Under the pieces are notes generated by a model that was given only the letters and a program-made list of their open reading frames with translations, was not told the origin of the DNA and made no database searches. Shown here in pieces: positions 25,768 through 33,361 of a stretch of DNA of 64,000 nt (position 1 is its first letter; each line of letters starts with the position of its first letter). This DNA comes from DATGZH01 sp035297265 (GTDB lineage: Bacteria > Actinomycetota > Acidimicrobiia > Acidimicrobiales > RAAP-2): NCBI GenBank assembly GCA_035297265.1, contig DATGZH010000003.1, positions 91,766 to 155,765 on the forward strand, read 5' to 3'. Both the position numbers and the translations under genes were made by a program.

Positions 25768-26637
25768 TCACGGCTCGGCGAAGGCGGCTGAGGTGTCACC
25801 GAGGGTCATCGGGGCGGTCCGGGACATGAACACGACGCCGGCGACCATCATGAAGAAGGCGAGGAACGCCACCGTCAGCTGAAGACCGTTGTCGGTGAAG
25901 TGCTCGCCGAAGAGCCAGATGCCGAGGACCACGCTCACGAACGGGTCGACGGTCACCATGAGGGGTTGGGAGACGCTGATCGGCCCGACGTGGAGGGCGG
26001 CCTGGACGAGCAGGCTCCCGGCGATGCCGCCGCCCACGAGGGCGTAGACCGGCCAGCCGGTGAACGTGGCACCGAGGCCCTTCGACGTGAGCTCGTCGGT
26101 CGTGGTCTTGATGAACGTGGCCTCGAGCGCCCACACGAGTCCGGCTGCCGACGCGTACAGCGCCGCCCGCCGGGTGGGCGAGCCCCAGCTGGCCAGCACG
26201 GCAAGGATCACGGCCAGGCCGCCTACCGTCACCCCCGCCGCCAACCATGCCGACTCCGTCGGGTTGGGATGACCACCCTGGGGCTCCGACGCCGCGACGA
26301 AGACCGCCGCCCCCACACAGGTGATGCCGGCCGCCAACCAGGCCGCCGAGTGGAGGTCCTCATGGAACCAGACGCGGCGCAGGGCCAGGGTGAAGGCCAG
26401 CTCGGTCACCATGAGGGGCTGGACCACCGAGAGCTCGCCGTTGTGGAGGGCCAGGGCCTGGAACACGAAGCCACCGAGGAGAGCCGCCGCCCCGAGGAGC
26501 CACAGCGGGCGGGTCACGACCCGGACGGCGAGGCGCCACCACGAGCCCGTCGAGCGCTCCGCCGAGCTCGCCGCGTGCTGGGACACCACGCTCAGCGCGT
26601 TGGCGAGCCCTGCCAGGAGGGCGAAGACGACGGTCAC
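25768..26637 (-). CDS. NIPA-like / DMT superfamily transporter
   Basis: The 289-aa product is an integral membrane protein with nine or ten hydrophobic segments in two related halves, the drug/metabolite transporter layout. Repeated motifs LHNGELSVVQPLMVTELAF in the first half and LHVGPISVSQPLMVTVDPF in the second mark the inverted EamA-like duplication and recall the magnesium-transporter (NIPA) branch. Substrate unknown; Mg2+ or a small metabolite is possible. It begins within the last four bases of the YihY-family gene (ATGA overlap at 26634-26637), so both are translated from one message. A second protein of this type is encoded at 35589-36476. Confidence 0.88.
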   Translation of the reverse strand: MTVVFALLAGLANALSVVSQHAASSAERSTGSWWRLAVRVVTRPLWLLGAAALLGGFVFQALALHNGELSVVQPLMVTELAFTLALRRVWFHEDLHSAAWLAAGITCVGAAVFVAASEPQGGHPNPTESAWLAAGVTVGGLAVILAVLASWGSPTRRAALYASAAGLVWALEATFIKTTTDELTSKGLGATFTGWPVYALVGGGIAGSLLVQAALHVGPISVSQPLMVTVDPFVSVVLGIWLFGEHFTDNGLQLTVAFLAFFMMVAGVVFMSRTAPMTLGDTSAAFAEP

Positions 26638-27641
26638 GGCTGGCTCACGTTGCCCTCGGCGGCCACCGCCCCCCTGGCCGCTTCCTCACCGCGCCTCGTG
26701 GGCCCTTCCTTCCAGGCCGCCGCCCGTCGGTCGACCTTGTCCACTTGCCACTGCTGGGCCGTGAGGTCGGCCGCGGTCAGCTCGGTCCCGCGCAGGCTCC
26801 GCGGCCACAGCTGCCACGTGAGCACCACGTTCAGCTGCGCGCTGTAGATGGTCACGCGCGCACCGAGGTAGATCCAGGCCAGCATGCCGATGACGATGGC
26901 GAACGAGCCGTAGAGGTGGGTGGCGTGAGCCACCACGTGGCGGGTGTAGTAGCCGCCCAGGTACTGGAGCGCCGTCCAGAGCGCGGCCCCGACGACGGCA
27001 CCGGGGACGAGCTTGCCCCAGGCGACGTGCACCGCGGTCAGGAGCTGGAAGGCGAGGAGGTACAGCACCACGTTCAGGAGGAAAGCGGCGACGACGGCGA
27101 GGGCGTCGAGTGCCCCCGAGTGCGGTCCCTGCGCCCCGCTCAGCCCCGAGAGGAATGTCGTCGCCAGCAGGATGCCGCCCAAGAGCGTCAGAAGCCCCAG
27201 TCCCCGCACGATTCGCTTGACGAAGCTCGGACGCCGCAGGACCGACACGCCCCAGACGTCGTTCATCGCGTGTTGCGCGGCGTAGGTGACGGCCAGTCCG
27301 CCCCAGAGGGCGAAGAGGACGCCGACCGCGAGGGCCAGGCCGTTCGAGGACGTGGTGCCGACGTGGACGTACTCGGAGAGCGACGGAAATTGGTGCTCGG
27401 CCGACGAGATGATCCGGGCTTCAAGTGAGGGGTTCCCCTGGAGGACGAAGCTGAGGATGGCGGCGAACACGAGCAAGAGCGGGAAGAAGGACAAGAAGCC
27501 GTAGTACGCCAGCAGCGCGCTGAGGTCGCCGGAGCGGTCCTCGGAGAACTTCTTCTGGATCGCCCAGGGCACCCCGACGGTCGAGTGGCGGCGCTGGAAG
27601 GCGTCCAGGCCGTCGAGCAGGGTCTCGAGCCGTCGAGGCAA
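26634..27641 (-). CDS. YihY/BrkB family inner membrane protein
   Basis: The 335-aa product has about six transmembrane segments and the family pieces SALLAYYGFLSFFPLLLVF, YAAQHAMNDVWGV and LYGSFAIVIGMLAWIYLGARVTIYSAQLN. YihY/BrkB proteins were once taken for ribonuclease BN; the fold is a polytopic membrane protein of unknown transport or envelope function. The C-terminal tail of about 60 residues is charged and cytoplasmic. The start is a TTG at 27641, the only plausible initiator giving the normal N-terminus; no strong ribosome-binding site is visible. It is translationally coupled with the NIPA-like gene. Two further YihY-family genes lie at 36520 and 44920. Confidence 0.9.
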   Translation of the reverse strand: MPRRLETLLDGLDAFQRRHSTVGVPWAIQKKFSEDRSGDLSALLAYYGFLSFFPLLLVFAAILSFVLQGNPSLEARIISSAEHQFPSLSEYVHVGTTSSNGLALAVGVLFALWGGLAVTYAAQHAMNDVWGVSVLRRPSFVKRIVRGLGLLTLLGGILLATTFLSGLSGAQGPHSGALDALAVVAAFLLNVVLYLLAFQLLTAVHVAWGKLVPGAVVGAALWTALQYLGGYYTRHVVAHATHLYGSFAIVIGMLAWIYLGARVTIYSAQLNVVLTWQLWPRSLRGTELTAADLTAQQWQVDKVDRRAAAWKEGPTRRGEEAARGAVAAEGNVSQP

Positions 27642-27803
27642 GGTCGGCCGACGCTCAGTCGGGCGCCGTCACCGGACAGCCGACCGACGGGCCGGCCACG
27701 GTGGCTGCCCGCTGCAGCGCTGGGATCGCCGGCGCCGGGGCCCGCATCGGGCCAGCGTACTGCGGCCTCGGGGCTCCCTCGGGGGTTCTCGAGCCGATCC
27801 GGG

Positions 27804-28157
27804 TCAGTTCGTCGACGCCGTCCAGGACAGGTGCCCACCCCATCGGTCGACCAACTCCTCGATCCGAACGAGGGTCCTCGCACCCTCGGCGTCGCCCACG
27901 CGGAGCTCCGTCGTGTCCATCACGACCTCGCGGTAGCCCTCCTCCACGAGGTCGGCTGTCACCGCCAGCACACTCGCCGCGGTCGAACCGTCCAGCGTGC
28001 CGGTGAGGCGGATCACCACCGGCGAGCACTCGACGTCGACCCAGAGCTCGAGCTTCGGGTCCATCCTCCACTGGGGCCCGAGGCACCAGCGCGTGGACAA
28101 GAGATCGTCCTCACCTGCTGCCATCATGGCGTCTGGCGAGATCGTCTCGGCCAACAT
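27804..28157 (-). CDS. STAS-domain protein lacking the phosphorylatable serine
   Basis: The 117-aa product has a STAS domain at about 38-115: VVIRLTGTLDGSTAASVLAVTADLVEEGY, then VVMDTTELRVGDAEGARTL. It resembles anti-sigma-factor antagonists (SpoIIAA/RsbV). However, the D-S-S-G phosphorylation loop of active antagonists reads DAEG at 89-92, so the serine that is phosphorylated by the cognate anti-sigma kinase is missing. The protein may be a constitutive partner-binding domain. The ATG at 28157 is preceded by AGGAGGAC. A palindrome (28221-28238) centred 72 bp upstream of the start is a candidate activator site. It is the last gene before a 163-bp gap to the YihY gene. Confidence 0.82.
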   Translation of the reverse strand: MLAETISPDAMMAAGEDDLLSTRWCLGPQWRMDPKLELWVDVECSPVVIRLTGTLDGSTAASVLAVTADLVEEGYREVVMDTTELRVGDAEGARTLVRIEELVDRWGGHLSWTASTN

Positions 28158-28220
28158 GGCTGTCCTCCTGATCGACGTCAGTCGACCTCTTCGTTGTGCC
28201 ACGACGGCGGTGCCAGCTGA

Positions 28221-28238
28221 AAGGGTCGAAAGACCCTT
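28221..28238. promoter_or_regulatory. perfect palindrome AAGGGTC-GAAA-GACCCTT upstream of the STAS gene
   Basis: Seven-base arms are perfectly complementary around GAAA. Orientation to the minus-strand STAS gene places the site 63-81 bases upstream of its start codon, the usual distance for a class I/II activator site. The core GGGTC-N4-GACCC is shared with the site before the LuxR gene. It also begins 25 bases before the 3' end of the MFS gene, so a role as terminator of that gene cannot be excluded. Confidence 0.5.
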
Positions 28239-28263
28239 CGCGCTCCCCCACCGACCCGGCGGG

Positions 28264-29925
28264 TCAGCCGGTGCTAACCGGTTCCAACGGTTCTCGGGGA
28301 CCTCCCTCGTCCTCCTTGCGCCGGCCGACCGGCTCGGTGGGGAGCAGCCCGGTCAAGAACAGCGAGACCACCGCCAGGACGGCCACCACCCACAGGGCGT
28401 CTCGAAGGGCGGCCAGCCGAGCCTTGCTGTTCTCGGCCACGATCTCGTCGGCGGTGGACTGCGGGACGCCCGCCGCAGCCAGCTGCTTCTGGAGGTCGCT
28501 GTCCGAGACGAAGGGCACCCCACTCGCCAGGTAGGTCGTCGACTGGGTCTTCACCTCGGGCGGGATGGCCGAGTTCGACTGGATGCCGTGGGAGAGTCCG
28601 GCGGTCAGGCTGGCAATGAGGACGGCGCCCACGAGGGCGGTGCCGATCGACGCCCCGAGGTTGGTGACGGTGTTCTGGAGCCCGCCCACCTCGGCACTCT
28701 GGTCGTCAGGCAGGGCCGAGACCGTCACCGCACCCAGCTGTGAGGCGAGCGCCCCCATGCCGAGCCCCATCAGGAGCAGTGGCACGGTCACGATGCCGGC
28801 GTTGGCGCCGGGGTCGATCCCGCCGATCAAGACGAGCGTCCCGGCGATCATCGAGAGGAGTCCGAGCCGCACCACGAGCCGAGGGCGGGCGCCTGGCGCG
28901 AACCTCGGGATGAGGAGGGCCGAGAGCAGGAGGGCGAGCGACAGAGGCAGGAGCCGGGCCCCGGTCTGCACCGCCGACAGCTCGAGCACGACGGACAGGA
29001 AGAGCGGGATGGTGAAGAACACGCCGGCCTGAATGAGGAACTGGAAGAAGAACATCGAGAGACCGCCGTCGAGCTGGCGGTTGCGGAGCATGCCCGGGCG
29101 GACCAGCGGCTCTCGTCCCCGCCGCTCCTGGAAGGCTTCCCACAAGAAGAAGCAGTAGACGATGAGCAACCCGCCGGTCACCAACCACACGACGGGGGAC
29201 ACCCCGAGGATCGTCGGCCCGCCCGGCTTGGGCTGCACCCACCCCCAGGTGCCGGACTTGAGCACGCCGAAGACGAAGAGCGACAGGCCGGTGATGGAGA
29301 GGACGGCCCCGAAGAAATCGAAACGGGGCTGCTCCTTGCTCACAGGGGCGTCCTGCACCCTGCGTAGGAAGAAAAGGAGCACGATCACGACCACCACCTC
29401 GCCGGCGAAGACCCATCGCCACGACCAGAAGGTGGTCACCGCCCCGCCGATGAGCGGGCCGGCGGCGACGGCGATGGCACTCGCCGCGGCGATCAGGCCG
29501 TAGGCAGCGGAGCGGCGGTCCCGAGGGAAGTTCGAGGCCACGAGGGCCACGATGGCCGGCAGGATGAGCGCCGCACCCACACCCTCGAGGAACGACCAGC
29601 CGAACAAGAGAACACCGAGGTTGGGCGCCAAGGCCGTTATCCCAGAGCCCGTGCCGTAGATCACGAGACCGATGGCGAAAGCCCGCCGGCGGCCGATGCG
29701 GGCGCCGATCTTGCCCCCGGTGAGCATGAGCGACGCCATTACCAGGGTGTAGAGCGTGATGGCCGTCTGGATGCCGGTGACCGTGGTGCCGAGGTCTGCC
29801 GCCACCTGCCGGATGGAGACGTTCATGACCGAGCTGTCGAGGGTCATGAGGAACTGACCACCCGCCAGGATCGGGAGCACGGCCGCCCCGGCGCGGACCT
29901 CCGGTCGGGCGGTCGGCTCGGTCAC
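28264..29925 (-). CDS. MFS transporter, DHA2 (EmrB/QacA) family
   Basis: The 553-aa product has fourteen hydrophobic segments, the DHA2 layout of proton-driven drug exporters. Visible features are LDSSVMNVSI in TM1 (the D-x-x-[IV]-V-N-V-A-type motif D1), GGKIGARIGRRRAF (motif A in the TM2-3 loop) and SAIAVAAGPLIGG (motif C in TM5). A long periplasmic loop lies between the last two helices. Substrates are usually lipophilic cations or dyes and cannot be predicted. The start is a GTG at 29925. It is divergent from the SCP2-GDE operon; the 156-bp space between the starts holds a strong palindrome at 30002-30020. Confidence 0.93.
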   Translation of the reverse strand: MTEPTARPEVRAGAAVLPILAGGQFLMTLDSSVMNVSIRQVAADLGTTVTGIQTAITLYTLVMASLMLTGGKIGARIGRRRAFAIGLVIYGTGSGITALAPNLGVLLFGWSFLEGVGAALILPAIVALVASNFPRDRRSAAYGLIAAASAIAVAAGPLIGGAVTTFWSWRWVFAGEVVVVIVLLFFLRRVQDAPVSKEQPRFDFFGAVLSITGLSLFVFGVLKSGTWGWVQPKPGGPTILGVSPVVWLVTGGLLIVYCFFLWEAFQERRGREPLVRPGMLRNRQLDGGLSMFFFQFLIQAGVFFTIPLFLSVVLELSAVQTGARLLPLSLALLLSALLIPRFAPGARPRLVVRLGLLSMIAGTLVLIGGIDPGANAGIVTVPLLLMGLGMGALASQLGAVTVSALPDDQSAEVGGLQNTVTNLGASIGTALVGAVLIASLTAGLSHGIQSNSAIPPEVKTQSTTYLASGVPFVSDSDLQKQLAAAGVPQSTADEIVAENSKARLAALRDALWVVAVLAVVSLFLTGLLPTEPVGRRKEDEGGPREPLEPVSTG

Positions 29926-30001
29926 CGGGGGTGCAGCCTACGGGCCGGCCAGGGTTCAGGGGGTGTGGACGCCGCGACCCCGACGGGTCCTCGGTGGACA
30001 T

Positions 30002-30020
30002 CTCGTCCGAATTGGACGAG
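30002..30020. promoter_or_regulatory. palindrome CTCGTCC-N5-GGACGAG in a divergent promoter region
   Basis: Seven-base inverted arms (30002-30008 and 30014-30020) flank GAATT. The site lies 76 bp upstream of the MFS start and 61 bp upstream of the SCP2 start. It is typical in size of a TetR- or MarR-type operator governing an exporter, although no such regulator is encoded next to it. Confidence 0.45.
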
Positions 30021-30081
30021 GCCCCGACTCCAGACGAATGTCTACAGTCGGACACACGCGCCGAGCCACCAGGGGTCCGCC

Positions 30082-30507
30082 ATGCCAGCGAGAGACGGAA
30101 GCTCGAAACGGAAGCCCGAGGACGCGGTCACCGAGTTCTTCGATCTCCTCGCGGCCAAGCATCACGAGCCGCTGTTCGAAGGCGACACCGCCACCATCCG
30201 TTTCGACGTCAAGGACGGCCGCTCGCTTGAGACGTGGTACCTGACCGTGAAGAACGGTGACGTGGGGATTTCGCACAAACGGGCCGGTGCCGACGCCGTC
30301 GTGCGCATGGAACGGGGAACCCTCGAGATGCTGGTCGACGGTCGGCACAACGCCATGGCCGCACTGCTGCGGGGCCTCATGACCATCGAGGGGAGCATGG
30401 GCGCCATGGTGATGTTCCAGCGGGTCCTGCCAGGGCCGCCGGAAGACAAAGGTCGCGTGCCACCGATCACCGGTGCAACGGTGATGGCCCAGAGGAGACC
30501 GACGTGA
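30082..30507 (+). CDS. SCP2 sterol-binding-domain-like protein
   Basis: The 141-aa protein starts at the ATG at 30082 (MPARDGSSKRK); the longer frame lies within the regulatory region. It has the SCP2-like layout, with an N-terminal helix (VTEFFDLLAAKH), strands TATIRFDVKDG and TWYLTVKNGDVGISH, and a helical core AVVRMERGTLEMLVDGRHNAMAALLRGLMTIEGSM. Such domains bind hydrophobic ligands or act in lipid transfer and are often fused or coupled to enzymes. It is the first gene of an operon; its stop overlaps the GTG of the glycogen-debranching gene by four bases (GTGA). Ligand unknown. Confidence 0.82.
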   Translation: MPARDGSSKRKPEDAVTEFFDLLAAKHHEPLFEGDTATIRFDVKDGRSLETWYLTVKNGDVGISHKRAGADAVVRMERGTLEMLVDGRHNAMAALLRGLMTIEGSMGAMVMFQRVLPGPPEDKGRVPPITGATVMAQRRPT

Positions 30508-32564
30508 GCGACGACCTCGTCCAGATCCTCGAGGGCAATACCTTCGTGGTCAGCGACAAGCGGGGCGACATCGAGGCCTCTCTCACCGACCCGACTGGGC
30601 TGTTCTCGTTCGACACTCGCTTCCTTTCCCGTTGGGTACTGACGGTCGACGGCCAGCGGCTCAACGCCCTGTCGACCGACGACCTGCAGTATTTCCAGAC
30701 CCGGTTCTTCCTCGTGCCCGACACCGGCACCGTGTATGTCAACGCCACGCTTTCGGTCATACGTCAGCGTGACGTCTCGGACGGCTTCCACGAGGAGCTA
30801 CGGATCCTCAATCACCAGAACCAACCCGTCGACCTCGTGGTGAAGATCGAAGCGGCGAGCGATTTCGCCGACCTGTTCGAGGTTAAGGACGCCCTGGAGA
30901 AGAAGGGCAAGTACCGGAGCCGGAAGGTCAACGGGAGTCTCGTGCTCGAGTACCGGCGCGAGACCTACGTGAGAGAAACGTGGATCTCCTCCAGCGAGCC
31001 GGTCCAGTTCGATGCCAAAGGCCTCGCCTTCAAGATCACCGTACCGGCGCACGGTGAATGGAAGACCGAGCTCGACGTGGTCGCCTCTCTGGGCTCCGAG
31101 GGCAGTTCGCGCACCGGTCCCGTGGGGGTCCGTGGCCAGCACCGGGTACGACGCGACATGGCCCGAGGCCTCGACAAGTGGTTGGAGCGGGCGCCGCACC
31201 TCGAGTGCGACTGGGAGCCCGCCCAAATGATCTATCGGCGGTGCCTGACGGACCTCGCGGCACTCCGCTTCAGCACGCTCACGTTGACCAACCGAGCCCT
31301 ACCGGCTGCCGGTCTGCCGTGGTTCATGACCATCTTCGGCCGGGACAGCATCTTCACGAGCCTCCAGGCGCTCCCCTTCGTGCCGGAGCTGGCGGCGACC
31401 ACCCTCCTCGCCCTCGGCGAACGGCAGGGCACCCGTATCGACGACTTCCGCGACGAGGACCCCGGTCGCATCCTCCACGAGTTGCGCTACGGCGAGATGA
31501 CCGCCTTCGAGGAACGACCACACTCGCCCTACTATGGCAACGCTGACGCCACCCCCCTCTACGTCGTGCTGATGGACGAGTACGAACGTTGGACCGGTGA
31601 CACGAAGCTCGTGAAACAGCTGGAACCCGAGGCCCGAGCGGCCATCAACTGGATCGACCAGTACGCCGACCTCCAGGACAACGGCTACATCTCCTACCAG
31701 CGTCGGAACGAGGAGACCGGGCTCGAGAACCAGTGCTGGAAGGACTCCTGGGACTCGATCTCATACCACAACGGCGACCTGCCCGGGTTCCCCCGGGCGA
31801 CCTGCGAGCTCCAGGGCTACGCCTACGACGCCAAGGTGCGCGCTGCCCGCCTCGCCCGGCAGGTCTGGCGTGACCTGTCGTACGCCGAGCAGCTCGAAAA
31901 GGAGGCGGCCGACCTGAAGCGCCGTTTCAACCGGGACTTCTGGGTGGCCGACGGCGAGTACTTCGCCGTGGCTCTGGACATGGACGGGCGGCAAGTCGAC
32001 TCGCTCACGTCCAACATCGGCCACCTCCTGTGGAGTGGGATCGTCGACAACAACAAGGCCAAGGCCGTGGCCCGTCACCTGGTCAGTCCGAAGATGTTCT
32101 CCGGTTGGGGGGTCCGGACCCTGGCCGAGGGCGAAGCCCGCTACAACCCGATCGGCTACCACACCGGGGCGGTCTGGCCCTTCGACAACTCCTTCATCGC
32201 CTGGGGGCTTCGGCGCTACGGCTTCAAGGAAGAGGCGGCGGCCATTGCCGCGGGGATCCTCGCAGCCGCCGAGCTGTTCAACGGCCGGCTCCCGGAGGCC
32301 TTCGGCGGCTACCGACGCTCGGCGACCAGGTTCCCCGTCGAGTACCCGACGGCCTGCAGCCCGCAGGCCTGGTCGACCGGGGCGCCGTTGCTCCTCCTCC
32401 GGGTGATCCTCGGCCTCGAGCCCATCGGGGAGAACCTCGTCGTCGACCCGGGGTTGCCCACTCGCATCGGCCACGTCTCGCTCCTCGACATACCGGGCCG
32501 ATGGAAGCGGATCGACGCCTTCGGCCGTGGCCGGATCGACGTCTCCAAGTTCCTCGACTACTGA
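30504..32564 (+). CDS. amylo-alpha-1,6-glucosidase / glycogen-debranching-enzyme-like
   Basis: The 686-aa product has an N-terminal beta-sandwich domain of the GDE_N_bis type at about 10-205 (GLFSFDTRFLSRW and DGFHEELRILNHQ segments), then an (alpha/alpha)6 toroid at about 250-685 with GLPWFMTIFGRDSIFTSLQ, NQCWKDSWDSISYHNGD, HTGAVWPFDNSFIAWGLRRYG and YPTACSPQAWSTGAPLLLL. The conserved GRDSI and WPFDNS segments hold the acid residues of family catalysts. It should hydrolyse alpha-1,6-linked glucose branches or a related glycan. GTG start at 30504, overlapping the SCP2 gene. The SDR follows 26 bp downstream. No export signal, so it acts in the cytoplasm. Confidence 0.9.
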   Translation: MSDDLVQILEGNTFVVSDKRGDIEASLTDPTGLFSFDTRFLSRWVLTVDGQRLNALSTDDLQYFQTRFFLVPDTGTVYVNATLSVIRQRDVSDGFHEELRILNHQNQPVDLVVKIEAASDFADLFEVKDALEKKGKYRSRKVNGSLVLEYRRETYVRETWISSSEPVQFDAKGLAFKITVPAHGEWKTELDVVASLGSEGSSRTGPVGVRGQHRVRRDMARGLDKWLERAPHLECDWEPAQMIYRRCLTDLAALRFSTLTLTNRALPAAGLPWFMTIFGRDSIFTSLQALPFVPELAATTLLALGERQGTRIDDFRDEDPGRILHELRYGEMTAFEERPHSPYYGNADATPLYVVLMDEYERWTGDTKLVKQLEPEARAAINWIDQYADLQDNGYISYQRRNEETGLENQCWKDSWDSISYHNGDLPGFPRATCELQGYAYDAKVRAARLARQVWRDLSYAEQLEKEAADLKRRFNRDFWVADGEYFAVALDMDGRQVDSLTSNIGHLLWSGIVDNNKAKAVARHLVSPKMFSGWGVRTLAEGEARYNPIGYHTGAVWPFDNSFIAWGLRRYGFKEEAAAIAAGILAAAELFNGRLPEAFGGYRRSATRFPVEYPTACSPQAWSTGAPLLLLRVILGLEPIGENLVVDPGLPTRIGHVSLLDIPGRWKRIDAFGRGRIDVSKFLDY

Positions 32565-32590
32565 CTCCGACCGAACGAGAAGGAGACCCC

Positions 32591-33358
32591 ATGTCGCTCC
32601 AGGGCAAGGTGGCCATCGTGACCGGTGGCAACAGCGGCATCGGCAAGGCTGTCGTTCTGGCCCTCGCCCAAGAGGGCGCCAGCATCGTGATCGACTACGT
32701 CGCCGACGAGCAGGCCACGGAGGACCTCGAACGGGAGGTGGCGGCGCTGGGCGACAAGGTCACCGCGGTCGAGGCCGACGTCAGCAAGGTCGAGAATCTC
32801 GAGCGCCTCATCTCCACCACCGTCTCGACCTGCGGACGCCTCGACGTCATGGTCAACAACGCCGGGATCGAGACGAGGACCTCAGTGCTCGACACCACCG
32901 AGGACCAGTACGAGAAGGTCATGAGCATCAACCTGAAGAGCGCCTTCTTCGGCACCCAGCTGGCGGCCAAGCAGATGATCGCCCAGGGTGGTGGCGGGCG
33001 GATCATCAACATGACGTCGGTCCACGAGGACTGGCCGATGCCGGGCAACACCCCCTATTGCCTGTCGAAGGGCGGGATGCGCATGCTGACCCGCACCGCC
33101 GGCGTCGAGCTCGCCCCGCACGGGATCCTCGTGGTCGGCGTGGGTCCAGGGGCGGTGGCCACGCCGATCAACGTGTCCACCATGAACGACCCAGCCAAGC
33201 TTCAGCAGCTCGACAAGGCGATCCCGCTCGGCCGGATGGCCAAGCCCGAGGAGATCGCCAGCGTGGTGGCGTTCCTGGCTGGCGACGGGGCCAGTTACAT
33301 CGCCGCCACGACGATCTTCGCCGACGGCGGGATCATGCACTCGAGCCCCGGCCTCTGA
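32591..33358 (+). CDS. SDR family oxidoreductase, glucose/3-oxoacyl reductase-like
   Basis: The 255-aa product is a classical short-chain dehydrogenase with TGGNSGIGKA at 11-20, NNAG, a Ser in INMTSVHEDWP and the YCLSK catalytic motif, and the C-terminal ADGGIMH segment. It resembles glucose-1-dehydrogenase-like SDRs of the FabG group (GNTPYCLSKGGMRMLTRTAGVELAPHG), so a sugar or 3-oxo substrate is plausible. The ATG at 32591 is placed by AAGGAGACCCC. It is the third gene of the SCP2-GDE-SDR-NDH-2 operon, with three bases separating it from the NDH-2 gene. Combined with the debranching enzyme it could oxidise released glucose, although this is inferred only from linkage. Confidence 0.92.
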   Translation: MSLQGKVAIVTGGNSGIGKAVVLALAQEGASIVIDYVADEQATEDLEREVAALGDKVTAVEADVSKVENLERLISTTVSTCGRLDVMVNNAGIETRTSVLDTTEDQYEKVMSINLKSAFFGTQLAAKQMIAQGGGGRIINMTSVHEDWPMPGNTPYCLSKGGMRMLTRTAGVELAPHGILVVGVGPGAVATPINVSTMNDPAKLQQLDKAIPLGRMAKPEEIASVVAFLAGDGASYIAATTIFADGGIMHSSPGL

Positions 33359-33361
33359 GCC

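Noticed and set aside
29976..29989. GACCC-CGAC-GGGTC as a regulon site
   Set aside because: The half-sites are in the opposite orientation to the GGGTC-N4-GACCC series.
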